A DNA stretch of 11,558 nt from an uncultured Verrucomicrobiales bacterium (GTDB lineage Bacteria > Verrucomicrobiota > Verrucomicrobiia > Verrucomicrobiales > Akkermansiaceae), in contig CALABM010000095.1 in NCBI GenBank assembly GCA_937885815.1, forward strand, positions 1 to 11,558, in the 5' to 3' direction. Both the position numbers and the translations under genes were made by a program. The notes under the pieces are model-generated. The model had not been told where the DNA came from and made no database searches. It worked only from the letters and a program-made list of their open reading frames with translations. Shown here in pieces: positions 1-5,310 of the stretch; within the stretch, counting starts at the first letter, position 1, and each line of letters begins with the position of its first letter.

Positions 1-364
1 CACCATCGTCTTGCCATGCAAACTCAGCCACGGCAGAGAGCGTTGCGGCGGTGGCAGTATTGCCGGAGCCCACGGCGAACGCATTGTTCAGGGCTACGCT
101 GGTAACAGCCAAGCTCAGGTCAAACTTCATCCCCTCATCGGAGAGTTGCCCGGTAGCGGATTCAGCATACGCGAGGAGAGAGCCCTCGTAATCGCCTTTG
201 GCTTTGATTCCAAAACGAAGATTGCTCGCGGTAGTGCTGCCCATGACAACCACGGACAAGTTGAGATTCGCGCCCCTCTTGAGACGCAGAGACGAAACAG
301 GGGAACCTGTGGCTTTGGCTTGCACGGCTGCCGGAGATTTTTCGGAGTTGATGTAGATGTTCAT
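1..364 (-). CDS. partial phage structural-like protein (N-terminal 121 residues)
   Basis: The gene starts at the ATG at 364-362 and runs off the left edge, so only the N-terminal 121 residues are visible. The visible part is rich in Ala, Ser, Thr, Gly and Val, with alternating polar and hydrophobic residues (for example SSLRLKRGANLNLSVVV), which suggests a beta-sheet structural protein. I see no signal peptide, no membrane segment and no catalytic motif. Position after the tape measure and the small-gene cassette would suit a tail-tip, baseplate or fibre protein, but the family is not recognised. An in-frame ATG at 379 would add five residues (MLPWS). I prefer 364 because that ATG occupies the same position as the start codons of the two other genes that carry the repeated TTTTGACAT leader. 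A terminator ends immediately upstream, so this gene probably depends on readthrough or on a promoter I cannot see. Confidence 0.6.
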   Translation of the reverse strand, partial: MNIYINSEKSPAAVQAKATGSPVSSLRLKRGANLNLSVVVMGSTTASNLRFGIKAKGDYEGSLLAYAESATGQLSDEGMKFDLSLAVTSVALNNAFAVGSGNTATAATLSAVAEFAWQDDG

Positions 365-388
365 ACTCCATGGCAGCATGTCAAAAAA
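362..388 (-). promoter_or_regulatory. repeated TTTTGACAT leader element, copy 3
   Basis: This is the third and most diverged copy of a leader also found at 4896-4921 and 6176-6202. It reads TTTTTTGACATGCTGCC followed by ATGGAGTATG, the last ATG being the start codon. Relative to the other copies it has one base fewer between GACAT and the start, which breaks any shared reading frame. That argues the element is a non-coding leader rather than a conserved N-terminus. Its T run is also the U tract of the upstream terminator. Confidence 0.5.
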
Positions 389-413
389 TGGGAGCGGCGT
401 GTTAGCTGCTCCC
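383..413 (-). terminator. intrinsic terminator ending the small-gene cassette
   Basis: Read on the minus strand, GGGAGC pairs with GCTCCC (413-408 with 395-390). An A-C mismatch and an inner GC/GC pair follow, around a six-base loop. After the stem comes one A and then six T (388-383). It lies 26 bases beyond the stop of the 104-aa gene and just before the next gene. On the plus strand there is no T run, so it is directional. Confidence 0.7.
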
Positions 414-438
414 CTGGGGCTGAATACCGGGCTTCCGG

Positions 439-753
439 TTATTTCCCGTGTCGGCGATTGACGTAGTTCAGAGCGAGGCTCAGCGTTTTCTCGTCAACAG
501 GCAATTCGTAGTATAAGGCGAGTCCCGCAATTTTGCTGAACTCCAGACTCAGGCGTTCGTTTTGCGGGGCGAGCTTGGAGATATGCCGTATGTATTCATC
601 CTGCGCTTTCCTGAACTTCGCCTTGTTGCGCTCGTTCTCAATAGCGTCTTGGTACTTATCCAGCACTTCCATCGTCTTGTCGAGGGATGCACGGAACTCA
701 GCGCCCTTATCTTCGAGCGCTTTGCGGATTTCTTCTTTGTTTGCGTTAATCAT
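439..753 (-). CDS. small helical protein of unknown function, 104 aa
   Basis: This is the last gene of the four-gene cassette; ATG at 753 and stop at 439. The protein is charged and predicted largely helical, with a Glu/Lys-rich N-terminal half (MINANKEEIRKALEDKGAEF) and a more hydrophobic C-terminal half. It has no membrane segment or signal peptide. The C-terminus (YYELPVDEKTLSLALNYV) resembles that of the 99-aa protein encoded just upstream (YYYGHAVDKDLWAHAVKALY): an aromatic pair, then VD, then a helix with Ala-Leu, ending in a basic tail. The two may be distant paralogues. The start has no Shine-Dalgarno; it is preceded by TTTACGACC, similar to the start at 1339. I do not recognise the family. 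Its position between a promoter and a terminator suggests an accessory rather than virion-assembly role, which is inference only. Confidence 0.7.
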   Translation of the reverse strand: MINANKEEIRKALEDKGAEFRASLDKTMEVLDKYQDAIENERNKAKFRKAQDEYIRHISKLAPQNERLSLEFSKIAGLALYYELPVDEKTLSLALNYVNRRHGK

Positions 754-768
754 GGTCGTAAAGGGGCA

Positions 769-1068
769 TTAGATTTTTTTGCGGAGGTAGTACAGAGCTT
801 TTACGGCATGCGCCCAGAGGTCTTTGTCAACGGCATGGCCGTAGTAGTAAGCAGCTCCGCACACCTCTATGAATCGTTCAGCCATGGCGTTGCAGTTCGC
901 CACGGTTTCATCGAGGATGGCCTTATAGAGCTTCGACTTTTTCGGCTCATCCTGATGCTCTACCCATTTGGAGATGGCCTCGGCACCTCGGTCGAACTCC
1001 GCTTTGTACTTGGGGTACACTTCGTTATACTCCCGGATAGCTTTCTCTTTGCGTTCCTGCTCTTTCAT
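769..1068 (-). CDS. small helical protein of unknown function, 99 aa
   Basis: I choose the ATG at 1068 (MKEQERKEKAIREY). An in-frame extension to 1188 is possible, but it would overlap the preceding gene by over 100 bases and has atypical basic composition. The chosen start lies 13 bases after the stop of the preceding gene. The N-terminal half is rich in Lys, Glu and Arg and probably helical. The C-terminal half holds an aromatic cluster (GAAYYYGHAVDKDLW) followed by a helix and a basic end, matching the layout of the 104-aa neighbour. There are two cysteines (residues 59 and 70 by my count) but no metal-binding pattern. No Shine-Dalgarno is present; the leader is AGTAACGTC. Function is unknown. 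Confidence 0.7.
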   Translation of the reverse strand: MKEQERKEKAIREYNEVYPKYKAEFDRGAEAISKWVEHQDEPKKSKLYKAILDETVANCNAMAERFIEVCGAAYYYGHAVDKDLWAHAVKALYYLRKKI

Positions 1069-1081
1069 GACGTTACTGTAG

Positions 1082-1339
1082 TTATGCTTTCCACACCTTA
1101 GTCTGCATGTAGTAGGTGCCATTCTCAAGCTTGGCTCCGCGAATGGAGTAGTTTTGCTTCTGTACTTCCTTGTAGTGCTTCTCGGCAAACTCGTGGGCCA
1201 TATTCACCAGTATCTCCTCGGCTGCGTCTGCTTGCTCGTCTGTACAGATGGTGTGGTAGGTCACGCTCTCTGCTGCTTCCCAGCTAGCCACGATTTCACC
1301 TGCCTTGTTATGGTAGACGGTCGTTATGGTCGCGCTCAT
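1082..1339 (-). CDS. small protein of unknown function, 85 aa
   Basis: The likely start is the ATG at 1339 (MSATITTVYHNKAGE), preceded by CCATAACGACC. An in-frame ATG at 1360, overlapping the previous gene's stop by 8 bases, would give 92 aa and cannot be excluded. The N-terminal third looks beta-like (ATITTVYHNKAGEIVASW), the middle is acidic and helical (CTDEQADAAEEILVNMAHEF), and the end is basic and aromatic (GTYYMQTKVWKA). The fold could be a small alpha/beta domain. Gene order and spacing place it second in the four-gene cassette transcribed from 1789-1816. No family is recognised and no function is proposed. Confidence 0.65.
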   Translation of the reverse strand: MSATITTVYHNKAGEIVASWEAAESVTYHTICTDEQADAAEEILVNMAHEFAEKHYKEVQKQNYSIRGAKLENGTYYMQTKVWKA

Positions 1340-1352
1340 GGTCGTTATGGGA

Positions 1353-1745
1353 TTAGTCATTCAGGAACTTGGCGGCGATTTCCAATGCAGGTGAAGTTGC
1401 TTGGATATCCACCTCTTTCAGGAACTCCACAGCCCGCATCAGGTATTTGGCTTTATACGTCAGGATGCGCTTCTGCTCGCTGATGCGGTCTTTGAGGCGC
1501 TCGTTCTCAGCTTTGAACTCCTCCATCATTTCTACGGCTCGGCGCGTGTCGAGGATGTGGAGGAGTTCTGTGCTGTATTCAGCCCGGCGAAGGAGGGCGG
1601 CTTTCTGCTGCTCGTACTGTTCCAGCGTTTCATACTCGGTCATGAAGCTTAAGAGCTGGTATTTGTACTCCCATGCGATGCTGTTGCGCTTCATCTCGTT
1701 CTGGGCGGCGTTGTAGGCTACGGCGGTCTTGGTGGTGGCGTTCAT
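1353..1745 (-). CDS. small coiled-coil protein of unknown function, 130 aa
   Basis: This is the first gene of the small-gene cassette; its ATG at 1745 is about 37 bases from the predicted transcription start. The protein is almost entirely helical. Residues roughly 40-105 are rich in Glu, Gln, Arg, Lys and Leu with heptad-like spacing (EFKAENERLKDRISEQKRIL), so a coiled coil is likely. The C-terminus (EFLKEVDIQATSPALEIAAK) carries VD followed by a helix with Ala-Leu, faintly like the ends of the 99-aa and 104-aa proteins. There is no signal peptide or membrane segment. No Shine-Dalgarno is present (leader AACAGCC). Alternatives are a tail-associated helper or a host-takeover protein; the sequence does not decide. 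Confidence 0.7.
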   Translation of the reverse strand: MNATTKTAVAYNAAQNEMKRNSIAWEYKYQLLSFMTEYETLEQYEQQKAALLRRAEYSTELLHILDTRRAVEMMEEFKAENERLKDRISEQKRILTYKAKYLMRAVEFLKEVDIQATSPALEIAAKFLND

Positions 1746-1788
1746 GGCTGTTTAATATGTTAAGCGTTAGGCTTTTATCTATGGTGAA

Positions 1789-1816
1789 AGTATAGCAGAT
1801 TGCGAACAATATGCAA
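1789..1816 (-). promoter_or_regulatory. sigma-70 promoter of the small-gene cassette
   Basis: On the minus strand TTGCAT (1816-1811) and TATACT (1794-1789) are separated by 16 bases. Transcription would begin near 1782, leaving a leader of about 37 bases before the ATG at 1745. It sits in the only sizeable gap on the left side of the operon, just after the tape measure stop. Confidence 0.65.
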
Positions 1817-1862
1817 GGACTTTTTTTACTTTTTCTTTCACTTTTTTACACTTATTTTCAAT
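1817..1862 (-). promoter_or_regulatory. A-tract region upstream of the cassette promoter (possible UP element)
   Basis: The minus strand here has four runs of 3-7 A separated by GTG, G or GT units, about one helical turn apart, directly upstream of the -35 box. Phased A-tracts like this can bend DNA and contact the RNA polymerase alpha subunit. It is by far the most AT-rich part of the window. Confidence 0.4.
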
Positions 1863-1877
1863 ACTTTACGAAGATAT

Positions 1878-4268
1878 TTAATCAGCTATTACAGCATCCA
1901 CATTTCCGGTCACTTTCACCTGCTGACGCTTCCTCACAGCATCGCGCACTTCGCGAAGCAAGGTCGTATGCTTCTTGGATTCGGTCAACATCGGGCCACC
2001 GCCTATGAGATAGGAACGCCCACCACCGCCGACTCCGGCCTGTGAACCTTGAATCCATGCGGAGGACATACGATTATTGCCCCGATTCTGCTTCTCGCGA
2101 TTCTTCTCTCGGGCAATCTCGGCGTTAAGCTCAGCCTCCACCATCTGCCGGGCAAGTTGCTCGGCATCCTCCAGCCCCTTGCGGCGATAGTCTGCGGTAA
2201 GCTCCACAATACGCTGCTGCCGTTTCAGGATTTCCAGCTTACGCTCATCCTGAGCAATCTCGGCTTGCAACAAAGCCATGCGGTCGGCATAGTCACGAGT
2301 AGCTTCCTCGGCAGTTTGCCGGGCTTTTTCTGCTTCCTCCTGCTGGTGCTGCTGCTCGCGGCGTTCCTGCTCGTGGTGCTGGCGGCGAAGCTCCATGATT
2401 TTGTTGTATGTCTTGATAAGTCGTTCATATCGCTCATCGTCTCCCACATTTGCCCACCCTATGCGATGTCCCATATCTTTGATAGCGTTCTCCAATTCCT
2501 CCACAGATTGAAAGCCACCGGCATCAATCAAACGTAAACGAATCTGAGTTTCTGTATCCAGCTCAGACAAATAGCGCTCGCGTTCTGTTTCTCGATGCTG
2601 TTTGTAAAGTTGAACCATCCTCTGCTGTGTAGCCTCAATCTTTTTCCGTAGCTCTTCCTGAGCCTCGGCCTGAGCCCTTGCTGCTGCCGCTTCACGTTCT
2701 GCAGCCTCAGCCGCTTCAATCTGCAGAGGGATGGTACGCCTGTACTCGGAGCGCTTACGATAGAGAGTGTGAATCTGCCTCGTCAGCGCTTTCACCAGCT
2801 CGTCTTTATCCTCAAGCTCTGCTTCTCTCCGGCGAGATTGCAGGTCAGCAATCTGTTCATCAAGGGATTCGATAAAATCTTCGTATTGCTCGTGAGTCGT
2901 GATTTTGCTGGCTCGCTTATTAAGCCCCTTGAGCGATTTCTCAAACTCGCGGGCAGATTGAGCCGCTTCTTTCGCAGCTTCAGAATTGCCCATGAACCAA
3001 GAATAGAGAGCGCCCAGGGCTTCACCAATGCCAACGATAATCAGACCGATACCTGTACTGACGATAGCCGCTTTCACCGCCACCATGGCAGCTCGCGTAA
3101 CGGTGGCCATCGTGGTCCATGCCGTAGACCACATGACTTTCATTCCGGTCAAAGAAGCAGCCATTGCCGACCGAATCCCGGTCATAGCCGATTTGAACCC
3201 GGTCACAAAGGTGGTCATGTTCAGTCCCTTTATTGTGGTTACAAGCGAGGCCATCGAGCCTCGGAGCGATACTGTAGATGCGGTTGCAGCTTTACTGTTC
3301 CCCACATACATGAGCATGGCTGCGGCCAGCGACGCAACCACAGTTTTGGCTCCTCCCAGCATCTCGACCAAAGAGCCGATACCCGAGATAATGGGCGATA
3401 TGACATCCACTATCCCGGTAAAACACGAGGCAATCCCCTGAGCAAACTCCTGTACCTGTGGTGTAATGGACTCCAGATAGGCAGTCAATTCCTGCATGAC
3501 AGGCATCATGGCCGCATTGATGGGAGTACCCAGCTCAACTGCTAGAGCATTGAAGCCATCGGTAAGCGTGCTAAGCATGCCGGAGAATGTCTGAGATTGC
3601 CGCTGAGTCATGTTCTCCAGCAAGCCGCCAGCTCCGGTCAGTTTGGCAAGAACTGCGTCCAAATCCGCGAGGCCGAACTGACGCTTAGAGATGCCCTGAA
3701 ACACCTGTTCAAAGGATATGCCTTTCATCTCGGCGAGCATGCGGCGAATCGGCACACCTTGCATTTCCAAGGACTCTGCCACTTCATTCGTCAGCCCGGC
3801 ATTCTGAGCCTTGGCATAGAGGAACGCAAGCTCACGCAGCGGTTTGCCTGATACCGAGGCAATGTCGCCCAGGCGTTTAATCACCTCAATACTTTTCTCT
3901 GCTTCCGTACCCATAGAAAGCAGAGTTTTGGCGGCATCGGAAATATCCCCGAACTCGAAAGGCGTTTCGGCTGCATACTTCTTCAACTGAGCCACATACT
4001 CCGCAGCCGTAGCGGCATCGCCCATCATCACCGTAAAGGCAAGTGAGGTTTGCTCCATAGCGGCAGCAGCCGAGGAGATTTCCCCCAGGCTGCTGAATGC
4101 GCTCTTAACTGCGGCGATGCCGGCTTGGATGGCGGCAAAAGCAATGGCAAACTTACCCGCCATGCCGCCTACTGCTTCTTTAGTCTTGCTTACCTCCTGT
4201 TTGATTTCGGAAAGTGCTGCATTGAGTTCGGAAGCATCGCCGGAGAATGTGAATGTAACGTCAGCCAT
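1878..4268 (-). CDS. tail tape measure protein, 796 aa
   Basis: This is the longest helical protein of the module and fits the tape measure family, which sets tail length and takes part in DNA passage at infection. Residues 1-30 are a short beta/helical start (MADVTFTFSGDASELNAAL). Residues about 60-280 form the conserved tape-measure core, with ETPFEFGDISDAAKTLLSMG as a typical stretch. Residues about 280-430 carry hydrophobic helices (for example SLAAAMLMYVG and STGIGLIIVGIGEALGALYS). Residues about 430-735 are a long charged coiled coil rich in Glu, Arg, Gln and Ala. A Gly-rich hinge (about 745-760) precedes a basic C-terminal helix. The ATG at 4268 overlaps by 8 bases the stop of the frameshift-encoded chaperone extension, the classical arrangement. 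At about 1.5 angstrom per residue the tail would be about 120 nm, an inference from family behaviour. Confidence 0.93.
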   Translation of the reverse strand: MADVTFTFSGDASELNAALSEIKQEVSKTKEAVGGMAGKFAIAFAAIQAGIAAVKSAFSSLGEISSAAAAMEQTSLAFTVMMGDAATAAEYVAQLKKYAAETPFEFGDISDAAKTLLSMGTEAEKSIEVIKRLGDIASVSGKPLRELAFLYAKAQNAGLTNEVAESLEMQGVPIRRMLAEMKGISFEQVFQGISKRQFGLADLDAVLAKLTGAGGLLENMTQRQSQTFSGMLSTLTDGFNALAVELGTPINAAMMPVMQELTAYLESITPQVQEFAQGIASCFTGIVDVISPIISGIGSLVEMLGGAKTVVASLAAAMLMYVGNSKAATASTVSLRGSMASLVTTIKGLNMTTFVTGFKSAMTGIRSAMAASLTGMKVMWSTAWTTMATVTRAAMVAVKAAIVSTGIGLIIVGIGEALGALYSWFMGNSEAAKEAAQSAREFEKSLKGLNKRASKITTHEQYEDFIESLDEQIADLQSRRREAELEDKDELVKALTRQIHTLYRKRSEYRRTIPLQIEAAEAAEREAAAARAQAEAQEELRKKIEATQQRMVQLYKQHRETERERYLSELDTETQIRLRLIDAGGFQSVEELENAIKDMGHRIGWANVGDDERYERLIKTYNKIMELRRQHHEQERREQQHQQEEAEKARQTAEEATRDYADRMALLQAEIAQDERKLEILKRQQRIVELTADYRRKGLEDAEQLARQMVEAELNAEIAREKNREKQNRGNNRMSSAWIQGSQAGVGGGGRSYLIGGGPMLTESKKHTTLLREVRDAVRKRQQVKVTGNVDAVIAD

Positions 4269-4898
4269 GTTTGGTCAGGTGTTTGAGTCGGTGATAGAGA
4301 GCGGCAGCTTCGCCTGATTCTTCTTCGGAAGCGTTGCGCCAGTCGGTGTTTGTTCCCTCGCTAATCCAAGCGGCGTGCGCATATTGCAAAGCTCGGCGTA
4401 GCGGCATCCACAGGATGTATTCTTCGCTCCACCCCGTCGCTCGTGCAACTGTGAAAATCAGCGATGCTACGAGCGAGGGGTGTGCGCGTTTGGGGAGGTC
4501 GGAGCATCCGGGTCAGGAATCGGCTCGGCACTTGCGCTTTGAATAGCGGCTCGGTCAGCAGCCAGAGACGTGGTAATGCCTCGCAGCTCTGCCGGGCTGA
4601 TACTCATGGCAAATGCCGTGGCTTTCAACCCGACCTGAGTCGGATAATTGTAAACAGTATCGAGCACCTCATCTATCGGGGCTCCGTGTACCCACAAAAA
4701 CTCGGTGAGCGTGCGGGTGTCGATTTCGCTCATGTCGGCTTCTGCGGTAGCCAGAGAATTGTTGAGCTGGCGCAGGATTTCCAGCGAGCCGAGGGAAATA
4801 GGGCGAAGCGTTACCCCGCTGGTGGTGCGGGTGGGCGGTGCGAGCATAGCGCGATTGTTGCTCTCCTCGCGTGACTGAGTGTGAATTTGTATAGCCAT
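4261..4898 (-). CDS. tail assembly chaperone, -1 frameshift fusion product (gpGT-like), 212 aa
   Basis: Ribosomes that slip back one base at CCCAAAC (4494-4488) leave the 143-aa frame after its residue 137. They then read a second frame, open through to a TGA at 4263-4261. The extension is about 75 residues, begins RAHPSLVASLIF, contains WSEEYILWMPLRRALQYAHA, and ends LYHRLKHLTKHG. It has no start codon of its own near its beginning, has coding character, and overlaps the tape measure start by 8 bases. In lambda and many other long-tailed phages a G/GT pair is made this way; the longer form recruits the tail tube protein to the chaperone-coated tape measure. The Trp-rich, LPL-like stretch resembles the T domains of such proteins. 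The frameshift itself is predicted, not demonstrated. Confidence 0.8.
4431..4494 (-). promoter_or_regulatory. -1 programmed ribosomal frameshift signal
   Basis: The heptamer CCCAAAC at 4494-4488 lies in the correct phase of the upstream frame (C CCA AAC) and fits X XXY YYZ. After a 6-base spacer, ACCCCTCGCTCGT (4481-4469) pairs with ACGAGCGACGGGGT (4444-4431). This gives 13 base pairs with one bulged C around a 24-base loop. Slippery site, spacing and stem strength all match known stimulatory signals. The stop of the zero frame (TAG, 4469-4467) lies at the top of the stem. Confidence 0.82.
4467..4898 (-). CDS. tail assembly chaperone, zero-frame product (gpG-like), 143 aa
   Basis: The short product starts at the ATG at 4898 (MAIQIHTQSREESN) and ends at TAG 4469-4467. 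It is mainly helical, with a pattern typical of small chaperones: a polar N-terminus, then LRPISLGSLEILRQLNN, a central EFLWVHGAPIDEVLDTVYN, and an Ala/Ser/Pro-rich flexible end. That the frameshift site sits in this flexible end fits the G/GT model. An in-frame GTG at 4973 would add 25 residues, but the leader element shared with 6176-6202 argues for 4898. The gene is separated from its upstream neighbour by a gap of about 480 bases holding plus-strand elements. I see no convincing minus-strand promoter there, so it is probably transcribed by readthrough. Confidence 0.8.
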   Translation of the reverse strand: MAIQIHTQSREESNNRAMLAPPTRTTSGVTLRPISLGSLEILRQLNNSLATAEADMSEIDTRTLTEFLWVHGAPIDEVLDTVYNYPTQVGLKATAFAMSISPAELRGITTSLAADRAAIQSASAEPIPDPDAPTSPNAHTPRS

Positions 4899-4921
4899 AA
4901 TGCATCGGCGGGATGTCAAAA
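4896..4921 (-). promoter_or_regulatory. repeated TTTTGACAT leader element, copy 2
   Basis: TTTTGACATCCCGCCGATG followed by CATTATGGC runs into the chaperone start codon. It differs from the copy at 6176-6202 at only three positions over 28 bases. The TTGACA inside it has no -10 box at a usable distance, so I read it as a leader or translation element rather than a promoter. Confidence 0.6.
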
Positions 4922-4925
4922 CTAT

Positions 4926-4940
4926 AAGCCTTTCAGGCTT
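4926..4940 (-). other. small stem-loop before the chaperone leader
   Basis: AAGCCT and AGGCTT form a 6-bp stem with a three-base loop. On the minus strand it is followed by ATAG and then the TTTT of the leader. It could be a weak attenuator or a processing hairpin. It resembles the terminator plus T run at 383-413 in being placed immediately before the same leader element. Confidence 0.4.
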
Positions 4941-4967
4941 GAACGAATGGCTGCTATATGATAGACT
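4939..4967 (+). promoter_or_regulatory. candidate promoter of the hydrophobic-peptide gene
   Basis: TTGAAC (4939-4944) and TAGACT (4962-4967) are 17 bases apart on the plus strand. An overlapping TATGAT at 4957-4962 is a better -10 but lacks a -35. Transcription from about 4974 would give a leader of about 135 bases, a length usual for type I toxins. This is only a moderate match. Confidence 0.3.
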
Positions 4968-5011
4968 CTCCACGCTCTTCCGCTATCAGTTTCGGCTGAT
5001 GGGTGGCCATG

Positions 5012-5055
5012 TCACCTCTCAGCGGGGAGTATACCAGTCCTGTCCGCTGATGTGA
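5012..5055 (+). other. stem-loop in the leader of the hydrophobic-peptide gene
   Basis: TCAC pairs with GTGA, then TCAGCGG with CCGCTGA, then GGA with TCC across a small bulge, around the loop GTATACCAG. A smaller hairpin (ATCAG, 4985-4989, with CTGAT, 4996-5000) lies upstream. The leader therefore looks strongly folded. In addition CTCTTCC at 4975-4981 can pair with the GGAGGAG at 5095-5101 (7 bp, one G-U), which could hide the ribosome binding site if transcription starts early enough. Confidence 0.4.
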
Positions 5056-5108
5056 TGTGTTCGCAAGGGTACGGAATAGCAGTTGAACCTGACTGGAGGA
5101 GACAAATC

Positions 5109-5183
5109 ATGCGCACAATAGACATGATTGAGCTTGCATTGCTCATTATACAGGTAACCCTGTTTGTGCTTCGGCACCTCTGA
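5109..5183 (+). CDS. 24-aa hydrophobic peptide, candidate type I toxin
   Basis: The ATG at 5109 is preceded, 7 bases upstream, by GGAGGAG (5095-5101), the best Shine-Dalgarno in the window. Tail genes around it have none. The peptide begins MRTIDMIEL. Residues 9-21 form one hydrophobic segment (leucine, isoleucine, valine, phenylalanine, with one Gln and one Thr), and the end is Arg-His-Leu. This size and layout (short charged start, single membrane helix, basic end) are those of membrane-acting type I toxins and holin-like small peptides. The strand is opposite to all structural genes. Bases 5106-5128 fold into a hairpin (ATCAT with ATGAT) that holds the start codon and shows a 13-base loop complementary to the small RNA at 5311. 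Alternative roles are a small holin-like or other membrane peptide. Toxicity is inferred. Confidence 0.6.
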   Translation: MRTIDMIELALLIIQVTLFVLRHL

Positions 5184-5198
5184 TGAGTAATACGGCTC

Positions 5199-5227
5199 CA
5201 CCCGGTCGCCTGACAAACGACCGGGTG
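5199..5227 (+). other. perfect 10-bp inverted repeat after the peptide gene
   Basis: CACCCGGTCG and CGACCGGGTG flank a 9-base loop, 16 bases after the peptide stop codon. There is no T run on either strand, so it is not a standard intrinsic terminator. It may protect the 3' end of the peptide mRNA. Part of it (GTCGCCTGACAAACG, 5205-5219) recurs nearly unchanged at 5231-5246. Confidence 0.6.
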
Positions 5228-5276
5228 CATGTCGCCTGAAAAAACGCGAAAAAATGATGATTTTTCAGTCAAACTA

Positions 5277-5304
5277 TTGACAAGAGGTCACAATTGACTA
5301 TAAT
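5277..5304 (+). promoter_or_regulatory. perfect sigma-70 promoter of the small RNA
   Basis: TTGACA at 5277-5282 and TATAAT at 5299-5304 both match consensus exactly, with a 16-base spacer. Transcription should begin at about 5311. It is the strongest promoter-like sequence in the window, and it faces a unit of only about 70 bases before a terminator. Such a layout is expected for a constitutive small RNA. Confidence 0.85.
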
Positions 5305-5310
5305 AAAGCC

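Noticed and set aside
2769..3545. 258-codon plus-strand frame opposite the tape measure gene
   Set aside because: Its composition is rich in His, Arg and Ser with no domain, and it is fully covered by the well-supported tape measure gene.
5145..5150. TATAAT on the minus strand inside the peptide ORF, as promoter of an antisense RNA
   Set aside because: There is no -35 match at 15-19 bases and no terminator downstream on that strand. It stays a weak possibility but is not needed to explain regulation.
5012..5272. 86-codon minus-strand frame in the gap
   Set aside because: It would need a TTG start without a ribosome site, its composition (many Cys, Arg, Ser) is not protein-like, and it lies opposite the better-supported plus-strand elements.
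5277..5304. Perfect sigma-70 promoter as the driver of a protein-coding gene on the plus strand
   Set aside because: An intrinsic terminator begins about 40 bases after the predicted start and there is no ORF with a ribosome site between them; a small RNA is the simpler reading.
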